From JAAXQD01 sp035529735 (GTDB lineage Bacteria > Desulfobacterota > Desulfobacteria > Desulfobacterales > UBA11574), in the NCBI GenBank assembly GCA_035529735.1, contig DATKWE010000023.1, forward strand, positions 3,387-67,386: a stretch of 64,000 nt of DNA, in the 5' to 3' direction. Below the pieces are notes generated by a model. That model made no database searches and had not been told where the DNA came from. It saw only the letters and a program-made list of their open reading frames with translations. Positions 45,564 through 53,073 of this stretch are shown here, in pieces. A program made the position numbers and the translations under genes. The number at the start of each line of letters is the position of its first letter. Positions within the stretch are counted from its first letter, which is position 1.

Positions 45564-45710
45564 AAAAAACCTGTGCTATGGAGTTTTCTATTCTATCGTA
45601 GGGACAACACATTTTATTTTCCAGGCTGATAATATCTATTCTCAAATGGTTGTGTCAACATTATTCGGTTTCCCCTGGTGCTCACGTGAAAAACGATTTT
45701 GTAAAAAATC

Positions 45711-45739
45711 TTGATTTCTCTAAGCCTGCTTGTTATTAA
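45711..45739 (+). promoter_or_regulatory. Possible promoter of the amino-acid ABC operon
   Basis: TTGATT, 17-base spacer, TATTAA, about 100 bases before the first binding-protein gene. Confidence 0.4.
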
Positions 45740-45841
45740 AAATTTGAATGACAGGGGCAGCAAAGCACCGTTGACAAATCCATCCATCATGCCCTCAATC
45801 AGGGTTTCACGATACTGCCAGGAATTAAAGAAAGATTGAAA

Positions 45842-46678
45842 ATGAAAAAAGGGTTGCCCAGCATATCATTGGCAATTGTTATGTTATCCTGCTGGGTCTG
45901 TGCATCCGCCATCGGGGCGGATATTGACCTCGCAAAAAAATCGACCCTTGAAACCATCCTCAAAAGAGGTGAGCTTTGGGTCGGATTCGACTCGGGCTAC
46001 ATGCCCTTTGAAATGACCGATCAAAAGGGACGATATGTCGGATTTGATATCGATATGGCCAAAGAAATGGCCAAGGCTTTGGGCGTCAAATTCGTTCCGA
46101 TTAACACGGCATGGGATGATATCATTCCGTCTCTTACAACGGGGAAGTTTGATATCATCATCAGCGGAATGACCATAACCCAGGAAAGAAACCTCAAGAT
46201 TAATTTTGCCGATCCGTATATTATTGTCGGTCAGACAATCCTGTTAAATAAAAAACATGCCGGTAAAATAAAATCCTACAAGGACCTGAACGATTCCCGA
46301 TACATTGTAACCTCCCAATCCAGCACCACCGGTGAAGGGGCTGTAAAAATCCTGATTCCAAAATGTACTTACAAATCCTTTAAAACTGAAAATGAAGCCG
46401 TGAGTGAGGTTTTGAACGGCAGAGCAGATGCTTTTGTATATGACCTGCCCTTTTGTGCTGTTGTTATGGCCATGCAGGAGAAAGGCAAACTTTTTTTTCT
46501 TGACACGCCGTTTACCTATGAACCCCTCGCATGGGCTGTGAGAAAAACCGACCCTGATTTCCTGAACTGGCTCAACAACTTTTTAAGACAGATCAAAAAC
46601 GATGGACGGTATGACAGAATTTACAATCGGTGGATAAAAAGTACGGACTGGATTAAAAATGTTCAACGACTCGACTGA
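45842..46678 (+). CDS. Family 3 amino-acid-binding protein, copy 1
   Basis: A 278-aa periplasmic receptor with a signal peptide ending at ASAIGA. The mature part has GYMPFEMTDQKGRYVGFDIDMAKEMA, SGMTITQERNLKINFADPY and AFVYDLPF, all typical of SBP_bac_3 receptors for polar amino acids. It is about 75% identical by eye to the second copy downstream. An in-frame TTG two codons earlier exists. Ligand specificity cannot be told. Confidence 0.92.
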   Translation: MKKGLPSISLAIVMLSCWVCASAIGADIDLAKKSTLETILKRGELWVGFDSGYMPFEMTDQKGRYVGFDIDMAKEMAKALGVKFVPINTAWDDIIPSLTTGKFDIIISGMTITQERNLKINFADPYIIVGQTILLNKKHAGKIKSYKDLNDSRYIVTSQSSTTGEGAVKILIPKCTYKSFKTENEAVSEVLNGRADAFVYDLPFCAVVMAMQEKGKLFFLDTPFTYEPLAWAVRKTDPDFLNWLNNFLRQIKNDGRYDRIYNRWIKSTDWIKNVQRLD

Positions 46679-46757
46679 AGGTGTCGAGTTCAAACCGACC
46701 GCCGCCATTTTTTTAAATAGTGTTTAACATTTTCCCCTTTGAAAAAGGAAGATACCC

Positions 46758-46958
46758 ATGGATGTTAAAAAGAAGCCGAAGGTGATCGGAGAAAAACAAA
46801 AACGGAAATCCCATGAAACGGGCGCGGTTGAACTGATATGCCTCAAGTGCCGGCGCACCGAGATCCATTATCTGTCTACCGAAGAAATCCCCAAATGTTC
46901 GGACTGTGATGTCCGTATGGTAATCAGGGAAGTTTTGAGAGAAGGAAAGTCATACTGA
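46758..46958 (+). CDS. Small zinc-ribbon protein (66 aa) between the two receptors
   Basis: A 66-aa protein with a basic N-terminus and two Cys pairs, CLKC and CSDC, about 20 residues apart, forming a likely zinc ribbon (LICLKCRRTEIHYL, IPKCSDCDVRMVI). AAGGA precedes the ATG. It lies inside the transporter operon, but nothing in it suggests transport; a nucleic-acid or protein contact is possible. I do not recognise a named family. Confidence 0.75.
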   Translation: MDVKKKPKVIGEKQKRKSHETGAVELICLKCRRTEIHYLSTEEIPKCSDCDVRMVIREVLREGKSY

Positions 46959-47028
46959 CCAAAACTTGAAAAATCATCAATCTTGGCCGCTAAATTGACA
47001 GCCAAAAACACCAACGGAGGAACGCATT

Positions 47029-47856
47029 ATGAAAAAAAATTTTATTTTTGGAATTGCTGCGATCTTTGTCATGTTTTTTTGTCTCTCCACATCTGCACTG
47101 GCCGCCGATATCGGGCTTGCCAAAAAATCGACACTGGAATCGATCCTAAAGAAAGGTGAGCTACGGGTCGGTTTTGAAGCCGGGTACATGCCCTTTGAAA
47201 TGACGAACAAAAAAGGACAATTCGTCGGCTTTGACATCGATATGGCAAAAGAGATGGCCAAGGCCATGGGCGTCAAATTCGTTCCCGTCAATACAGCATG
47301 GGACGGCATCATTCCTTCTCTCATCACAAACAAATTTGATATTATCATGAGCGGTATGACCGTAACACAGGAAAGGAACCTCAAGATTAATTTTGCCGAT
47401 CCGTATATTATTGTCGGACAGAGCATCTTGTTAAACAAAAAACATGCGGGCAAGATAACATCCTACAAAGACCTGAACGATTCCAAATTCATCGTAACAT
47501 CAAAACTCGGCACCACCGGAGAACAGGCCGTAAAAAGACTCATTCCAAAATGTACGTACAAATCCTTTGAAACCGAACCGGAAGCAGCCCTTGAAGTGGT
47601 TAACGGAAAAGCCGATGCGTTTGTGTATGACCTCCCCTACTGTGTTGTATTTATGGGCCAGCAGGGAGCAGGCAAGCTGGTCTTCCTCGACCAGCCGTTT
47701 ACTTTTGAGCCCCTTGCATGGGCAGTTACAAAAGGTGATCCCGATTTTATGAACTGGCTGAACAACTTTTTAAGACAGATCAAAAACGATGGGCGGTATG
47801 ACAGAATTTACAACAAGTGGATTAAGAGTACGGAATGGATCAAAAATGTTCAGTAG
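47029..47856 (+). CDS. Family 3 amino-acid-binding protein, copy 2
   Basis: A 275-aa paralogue of the receptor at 45842. It has a signal peptide ending at ALAADI and the same blocks (GYMPFEMTNKKGQFVGFDID, SGMTVTQERNLKINFADPY, FVYDLPYC). Differences cluster around the ligand cleft (TSKLGTTGEQ against TSQSSTTGEG), so the two may prefer different amino acids. CGGAGGA gives a strong ribosome-binding site. A terminator hairpin follows. Confidence 0.93.
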   Translation: MKKNFIFGIAAIFVMFFCLSTSALAADIGLAKKSTLESILKKGELRVGFEAGYMPFEMTNKKGQFVGFDIDMAKEMAKAMGVKFVPVNTAWDGIIPSLITNKFDIIMSGMTVTQERNLKINFADPYIIVGQSILLNKKHAGKITSYKDLNDSKFIVTSKLGTTGEQAVKRLIPKCTYKSFETEPEAALEVVNGKADAFVYDLPYCVVFMGQQGAGKLVFLDQPFTFEPLAWAVTKGDPDFMNWLNNFLRQIKNDGRYDRIYNKWIKSTEWIKNVQ

Positions 47857-47906
47857 ACTCGACCTATAACAACCGATTCTGAAACAGGCCGGCCGAACCT
47901 TATTTT

Positions 47907-47930
47907 ACAGGTCCTGCCGACCTGTTTTTA
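47907..47930 (+). terminator. Intra-operon terminator after receptor copy 2
   Basis: ACAGGTC and GACCTGT pair across five bases and are followed by TTTTAAG. Partial termination here would yield more receptor than permease, as is common in such operons. Confidence 0.65.
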
Positions 47931-48022
47931 AGTACGCCCAAAAAATCCGTTCCGGACAAATGGGGTTTATAAATTGAATCGACGCGCCTTAACCATTAAA
48001 TACGGACAGATGAGGTTGACAG

Positions 48023-49033
48023 ATGGGTTCACAGTTACTCGCAAATCGCCTAAAAGATAGAAACTACTATTATGTCTGGGTCGGCGTTTTTTTTCTTATC
48101 ATAATATCTATCCTCCTATCCCTTTATTTTTCTGCACGACAGATTGACTATACATGGCGATGGTATCGAATTCCCAAATACTTTGCCTATCAGGAACAGG
48201 TCGAAATAACGTCGGAAACAGATGGTGAAGTTGAAAGCATCTCAAAGAAAGGCAAAGAAGCTGTTGTCCGGATAAAAGGCCTCGAAGGGGTTGAATCGCA
48301 TGCCGTCCCGGCAAGCGCTTTAGTGGTAGAAGAAGGTGATCAAATATATTACGGTGACCGACTGGCCGCTTATAAAAAGTGGCGGGTCGGCATCCTAATG
48401 CAAGGTCTGTGGCTTACGTTAAAGGTCAGTATCATCGCCATTGTTTTCGGAATCCTCATCGGTCTGTTCACCGGCATTGCACGCATATCCTCCAACCCCG
48501 CATTAAAATGGTCCGCAATAACATATATCGAGCTGATTCGCGGATCGCCCCTGCTGGTACAAATTTTTATCTGGTATTTTGTTCTTGGAACATTACTGAA
48601 TAATCTCCTTGCCACGCATGGGATTGACCAGATTCCTGCACTCTGGTTCGGCGTTGCAGCCCTTGCCTGTTTTACAGGCGCATACGTGGCGGAAATGGTA
48701 AGGGCCGGTATACAGTCCATTCATCGGGGACAGACCGAAGCGGCCCGATCGCTGGGCATGACCTACGTTAAGTCCATGCAGCATGTTATTCTTCCACAGG
48801 CCCTGCGAAGAATTCTGCCGCCCCTGGCCGGTCAGTTTATCAGCCTCATCAAAGATTCTTCGCTGCTGGGCATCATCGCAATTCGAGAGTTGACAAAGGC
48901 GACCCGTGAAGTGGTTACAACCAGCCTGCAACCCTTTGAACTCTGGTTTGTATGTGCACTGTTGTATCTTGTTTTGACATTTTCACTTTCAATGTTATTA
49001 CAGTATCTTGAAAGGAGGCAATTTGCGGTATGA
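48023..49033 (+). CDS. Amino-acid ABC permease with periplasmic insert, copy 1
   Basis: A 336-aa permease. The C-terminal two-thirds is a standard HisM/GlnP-type unit with the EAA loop (GIQSIHRGQTEAARSLGMTY). It differs from the family in its N-terminus: one membrane helix (about residues 18-37) is followed by about 75 extra residues (48-120) before the next helix. The insert is beta-rich and ends with VVEEGDQIYYGDRLAAYKKW, recalling half of a lipoyl-type hairpin. GAGG precedes the ATG. The stop overlaps the ATPase start by four bases. Confidence 0.9.
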   Translation: MGSQLLANRLKDRNYYYVWVGVFFLIIISILLSLYFSARQIDYTWRWYRIPKYFAYQEQVEITSETDGEVESISKKGKEAVVRIKGLEGVESHAVPASALVVEEGDQIYYGDRLAAYKKWRVGILMQGLWLTLKVSIIAIVFGILIGLFTGIARISSNPALKWSAITYIELIRGSPLLVQIFIWYFVLGTLLNNLLATHGIDQIPALWFGVAALACFTGAYVAEMVRAGIQSIHRGQTEAARSLGMTYVKSMQHVILPQALRRILPPLAGQFISLIKDSSLLGIIAIRELTKATREVVTTSLQPFELWFVCALLYLVLTFSLSMLLQYLERRQFAV

Positions 49034-49764
49034 TCGATGTTAAAAATATTTCCAAAACCTTCAAAGGTCATTCAACGGAGGTTAAGGCGCTGGTTAATGT
49101 AACCGCTAAAGTCGATAAAGGAGAAGTCGTCGTGGTGCTAGGTCCATCCGGGTCCGGCAAAAGTACCTTTATCAGATGTCTGAACTATCTGAACGTGGCA
49201 GATGAGGGGAGTATCGTTATTGACGGTATCGATATCCTCGACCCCAAAACCGACATAAACAAGGTTCGTGCTGAAGTCGGCATGGTGTTTCAATCCTTCA
49301 ACCTGTTTCCGCATAAAACTGTCCTTGAAAATGTAACCCTGGCGCCGATGGTTGTACGGAAAAAATCTAAAGAAGACGCCAAGAAGAAAGGCATGGAGCT
49401 GCTGGAAAAAGTCGGCATTCTGGACAAAGCCGATGTTTATCCGGACCAGTTGTCAGGTGGACAGCAGCAGCGTGTGGCCATCGCCCGTGCCCTGGCCATG
49501 GAACCTAAAGTGATGCTCTTTGACGAGCCGACTTCGGCACTCGACCCTGAAATGGTCGGTGAAGTTCTCGATGTAATGAAAAATCTGGCCCGGGAAGGTA
49601 TGACAATGGTGGTTGTTTCCCATGAAATGGGATTCGCCAGAGAAGTGGCGGATAGAGTTGTTTTCATGGATGAAGGCGCCGTTGTAGAAGTCGGGACACC
49701 CGAGCATTTCTTCACAAATCCCACCCATGAAAGGACCAAGCTTTTTTTAAGCCAGATTCTATAA
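49030..49764 (+). CDS. Polar amino-acid ABC transporter ATPase (GlnQ-like)
   Basis: A 244-aa ATPase with Walker A GPSGSGKST, VGMVFQSFNLFPHKTVLENV, signature LSGGQQQR, Walker B MLFDEPTSALDPE and switch VSHEMGFAREVADR. It drives both permease copies, since only one ATPase gene is present. The ATG overlaps permease copy 1 (ATGA). Confidence 0.95.
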   Translation: MIDVKNISKTFKGHSTEVKALVNVTAKVDKGEVVVVLGPSGSGKSTFIRCLNYLNVADEGSIVIDGIDILDPKTDINKVRAEVGMVFQSFNLFPHKTVLENVTLAPMVVRKKSKEDAKKKGMELLEKVGILDKADVYPDQLSGGQQQRVAIARALAMEPKVMLFDEPTSALDPEMVGEVLDVMKNLAREGMTMVVVSHEMGFAREVADRVVFMDEGAVVEVGTPEHFFTNPTHERTKLFLSQIL

Positions 49765-49973
49765 AATACAGTTGCCTGTGATCCTAAATTCTCATATGGA
49801 GTTTACATGCTCGTCTTATATGTGCTAACCTCTCGCCATACTGCGCCTTTAGCGTAATTCCAAAAAATATATTCCCATTGAACGCCGGCTGATCATCCGA
49901 TATCATCTTTGATCAACGGGAAAAAAATTAACCCATCAAGCCTGACACTATCCAGAATTCATGAGGTGAACAG

Positions 49974-50984
49974 ATGAATTTTTCGTCAATTCCGAGACCG
50001 TTTAAAAAAAGCAACGCCTATTATCTCTGGGTATGTGTCTTTATTCTGATCGTCTTGGGAATTACTTCATCTCTTTATTATTCTGCGCTTAAAATCGACT
50101 ATGTATGGAGATGGTATAGAATTCCCCAATATTTTGTATATCATGATATCGTTGAAATCAAAGCGGATATAGCGGGAGAAATAGAATCTATCCAATTAAA
50201 AGACGAAAAAGCCGTTATCCGCGTAACCGGAGATGATGAAACCAAATCCTATACCGTTCCGACTTCGGATATTCGTGTATTTGAAGGCGATCTTATCTCT
50301 CCGGGGGATATACTGGCCACGTATAAAAAGTGGCGTATTGGTATTTTAATGGAAGGGCTGTGGCTGACCTTAAAGGTCAGCGTAATAGCGATTGTTTTTG
50401 GAATTTTCATTGGTCTGTTCACCGGCATTGCACGCATATCCTCCAACCCTGCATTAAAATGGTCTGCAATCACCTATATTGAGTTTATCCGAGGTTCTCC
50501 TCTGCTGGTACAAATCTTTATCTGGTATTTTGTTTTGGGGACCCTGATCAATAATGTCCTCGCCATACAGGGAATCGCTCAGATTCCTCCACTGTGGTTC
50601 GGGGTCGCAGCCCTTGCCTTTTTTACAGGGGCGTATGTTGCGGAAATGGTACGGGCCGGCATCCAATCCATTCATTTCGGTCAAACTGAAGCCGCCCAAT
50701 CTTTGGGCATGACCTATATTCAGTCTATGCGGTATATTATTCTGCCTCAGGCCCTGCGAAGAATCCTTCCCCCCCTTGCCGGTCAATTCATCAGCCTCAT
50801 AAAAGATTCATCTTTGCTTGGTATTATTGCGATCCGGGAACTGACCAAGGCAACACGCGAAGTTATTACCACCAGCCTTCAACCGTTTGAACTCTGGTTT
50901 GTTTGTGCAATTTTATATCTTATTTTGACCTTTTCCCTCTCCATGTTTGTACAATACCTGGAAAGGAGAACAGAGATTACCTGA
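49974..50984 (+). CDS. Amino-acid ABC permease with periplasmic insert, copy 2
   Basis: A 336-aa paralogue of copy 1 with the same length and layout. The transmembrane half is nearly identical, while the insert (residues 48-120, such as IKADIAGEIESIQLKDEKAVIRV) has diverged much more. GAGGTGA precedes the ATG. Two permeases with two receptors suggest either a heterodimeric channel or two homodimeric systems sharing one ATPase. Confidence 0.9.
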   Translation: MNFSSIPRPFKKSNAYYLWVCVFILIVLGITSSLYYSALKIDYVWRWYRIPQYFVYHDIVEIKADIAGEIESIQLKDEKAVIRVTGDDETKSYTVPTSDIRVFEGDLISPGDILATYKKWRIGILMEGLWLTLKVSVIAIVFGIFIGLFTGIARISSNPALKWSAITYIEFIRGSPLLVQIFIWYFVLGTLINNVLAIQGIAQIPPLWFGVAALAFFTGAYVAEMVRAGIQSIHFGQTEAAQSLGMTYIQSMRYIILPQALRRILPPLAGQFISLIKDSSLLGIIAIRELTKATREVITTSLQPFELWFVCAILYLILTFSLSMFVQYLERRTEIT

Positions 50985-51096
50985 TCGTTTGTTTCGATTT
51001 ACCCTAACATGGATGGAGGCGTTGTTTACCACCCACGACCCCAATGGCGTCAAAACTCCATTGGAGGTTATCTGTTTTCGGTGATCATTCGAACCA

Positions 51097-51213
51097 TCAA
51101 CTCCAGGAAAGCTGCCGGAAAGTATACGCCGCAAGAAACAGTGCAAAAAGGATTAAAACGATCCATTTTACAACAAACGCTATGATTGAGGTTTTTCTTT
51201 TTTCTTTGGGCAT
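51097..51213 (-). CDS. Possible 38-aa single-pass membrane peptide
   Basis: A 38-codon ORF: a basic start (MPKEKRKTS), one 22-residue hydrophobic segment (IIAFVVKWIVLILFALFLAA) and a short tail. It begins 26 bases after the Cys-rich ORF on the same strand. Its ribosome-binding site is poor. A CCAATGG/CCATTGG palindrome lies 30 bases beyond. Confidence 0.4.
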   Translation of the reverse strand: MPKEKRKTSIIAFVVKWIVLILFALFLAAYTFRQLSWS

Positions 51214-51239
51214 TTGAACATTCTATTTTTAAGGTCTTT

Positions 51240-51407
51240 TTATTTTTTCATGGAATATTCGGGCAACGCCGATGCCTTCTTCCTCGACTTCGGAAATTTC
51301 CTGAGACATTTTTTGTCTTCCCGAATAATTGCACAGACTTTCCGGTTATGAAGCTCTTTACAGTTATCGTGATTGTACAAAGGGCATTCTGGATATTGCT
51401 TAGACAT
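51240..51407 (-). CDS. Small cysteine-rich basic protein (55 aa)
   Basis: A 55-codon ORF with four Cys (residues 8, 16, 25 and 34) in CPLYNHDNCKELHNRKVC and later KKC, followed by a strongly basic tail (LRKFPKSRKKAS). The spacing suggests a metal site or disulfide fold. Only a weak AAAGA precedes the ATG. No family is recognised. It stands alone in the 600-base gap after the ABC operon. Confidence 0.55.
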   Translation of the reverse strand: MSKQYPECPLYNHDNCKELHNRKVCAIIREDKKCLRKFPKSRKKASALPEYSMKK

Positions 51408-51568
51408 TTCGATTCTTTTTGTCCATAAACCGGGTATTTATCCTAACATAGATAGACAACAGGGCCGGCATTAATAAAAATATTATTATTGGTTTATTCC
51501 CCATATAACGGGCCATTCTGAAAGGCATTGGAAGCTGCATCCAAAGATTATGACAAAATTCCCCGATT

Positions 51569-51588
51569 GTTTACGATCAATCAGGGTT
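51569..51588. repeat. 20-nt dispersed repeat, copy 3
   Basis: Matches copies 1 and 2 except for one C in place of T. It overlaps the stop codon of the thioredoxin-reductase fusion gene. Confidence 0.75.
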
Positions 51589-52840
51589 AAACATTAGGGT
51601 TTATTGTCTTTAAAAATTCTCGAATCATCAAAGCCGCACTTGCCCCCTCACCTGCGGCACTTGCCACTTGCTTGGTGCTCTTGTCTCGCACGTCCCCTGC
51701 AGCAAAAATCCCGGGTATACTCGTCTCCAATATGTGAGGGTCTCGATCATCATAACCCTTTGGCCGCTGACCACCATGCAGCAGGTCGTGGCCGGTTACC
51801 ACAAAGCCCCATCGATCCAGCCGAACCTGGCTTCTTTTAAGAAATCCGGTATTTGGGGTCAGTCCGATAAAGATAAAGGCACCGTTTACCGGCAATTCGT
51901 CTTCTGAACCGGTCTGATTGTTTATCAGCCGAAGTTTTTTAAGTTTAAAATCCTCCCCCACGAATGCTTTGACGTCCGTATTCCATCGCACATCAATTTT
52001 TGGGTTGCTGAAAACGCTGTCCTGGATGATCTGGGTGGCTTTGAATCGATCACTTCGCACCAGTATGGTCACATGTTCTGCAAACTTGGTTAACAGCAAA
52101 CTCTCTTCGGCAGCACTGTTGCCGCCGCCGATGACTGCAACCTGCGCGCCGGTGTAAAAAGGGCCGTCACACGTAGCACAAAAATGCACCCCGGCGCCAA
52201 GATATTCATTTTCGCCGGGAACGTTCAGGCGCATATAACGACTTCCTGTTGTAATCAACACAGCCCGAGCGCTATACGTTTGGCCGTCTCCGGTTTTTAC
52301 ACAGTGATAATTGTGGTGCTGGTAGAGTTCTACGACCTCTTGGGCCTGCAACAACTCGACGCCGAATCGTTCGGCTTGCAGACGTAATCGCCGGGAGAAT
52401 TCGATACCGGCCACGCCGTCCGGAAATCCGGGCATGTTATCCAGCTTTTCCGTGCCGGCAGCTTGTCCGCCGAAGGCTGCACGTTCAATAACCAGCGTGT
52501 CGATGTATTCACGCCCCGTGTACAGCGCTGCGGTTAAACCCGCAGGTCCACCTCCCAGAACGATCAAATCATAATGACTGCGACTGGCGGAGGTCTTTAA
52601 TCCCAGTTTGGCCGCAAGTTCGGCGTTGCTGGGCTCCACCAGAAAAGACCCGTCAGCAAAGACAATGGTGGGGATAATGCGCTTTCCCTTGTTGGTCTCC
52701 ATCACGAATTCTTCGGCCGCTTTGTCCGTTTCAATATCGATCCAGCTGTAGGGGATCTGGTGCTCGCCCAGAAACTGTTTGCTCTGCCGGCAATCCGGAC
52801 ACCAGTGGGCGCCGTAAACCGTAATCTCGGATTTTGGCAT
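51587..52840 (-). CDS. Glutaredoxin-thioredoxin reductase fusion
   Basis: A 417-aa flavoprotein. Residues 1-75 are a glutaredoxin-like domain with active site WCPDC (13-17) and cis-Pro in RIIPTIV. The rest is a low-molecular-weight thioredoxin reductase: FAD loop GGGPAGLTAALYTGRE, redox-active CATC, NADPH loop GGGNSAAEES and GDVRDKSTKQVASAAGEG. The fused domain may be the reductase's own substrate. The ATG at 52840 begins the conserved region; a frame from 52876 is open. Neither has a strong ribosome-binding site. Confidence 0.93.
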   Translation of the reverse strand: MPKSEITVYGAHWCPDCRQSKQFLGEHQIPYSWIDIETDKAAEEFVMETNKGKRIIPTIVFADGSFLVEPSNAELAAKLGLKTSASRSHYDLIVLGGGPAGLTAALYTGREYIDTLVIERAAFGGQAAGTEKLDNMPGFPDGVAGIEFSRRLRLQAERFGVELLQAQEVVELYQHHNYHCVKTGDGQTYSARAVLITTGSRYMRLNVPGENEYLGAGVHFCATCDGPFYTGAQVAVIGGGNSAAEESLLLTKFAEHVTILVRSDRFKATQIIQDSVFSNPKIDVRWNTDVKAFVGEDFKLKKLRLINNQTGSEDELPVNGAFIFIGLTPNTGFLKRSQVRLDRWGFVVTGHDLLHGGQRPKGYDDRDPHILETSIPGIFAAGDVRDKSTKQVASAAGEGASAALMIREFLKTINPNV

Positions 52841-52886
52841 GATAGACCGCTTTGATTTCTTCACGTATCCTTCCATTTTTTTCTAT

Positions 52887-52920
52887 TGAAGCTCCCGAAG
52901 TCCCGCAAGTGGGATTTCCA
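52887..52920. repeat. Degenerate GC-rich repeat (TGAAGCTCCC type), copy 2
   Basis: TGAAGCTCCCGAAGTCCCGC followed by GGGATTTCC, similar to the copy at 19751. It lies upstream of the fusion gene, so it and the 20-nt repeat flank that gene. Confidence 0.45.
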
Positions 52921-53007
52921 CTGCGTTCCAACACCCTGCGGGGAATGTTCTGCCTTGCGGCAGTGCTTCGCAGCGCATGTAAGAAAATTAATCCATTTTA
53001 ATATTCC

Positions 53008-53063
53008 CTCGCCCGGTTAAATGCCGCTTTGCGGCCCTCCTCCGGAGAATTTAACCGGGCGAG
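53008..53063. repeat. 15-bp perfect inverted repeat after the RND gene
   Basis: CTCGCCCGGTTAAAT and ATTTAACCGGGCGAG enclose a 26-base loop that contains GCCGC-TTT-GCGGC. It lies ten bases after the RND stop and has no T-run, so it may protect the 3' end of the efflux transcript or be REP-like. Confidence 0.6.
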
Positions 53064-53073
53064 TTGTTCCAGT

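Noticed and set aside
51041..51064. CCAATGG/CCATTGG hairpin as terminator of the ABC operon
   Set aside because: No T-run follows on the plus strand; kept only as a palindrome.
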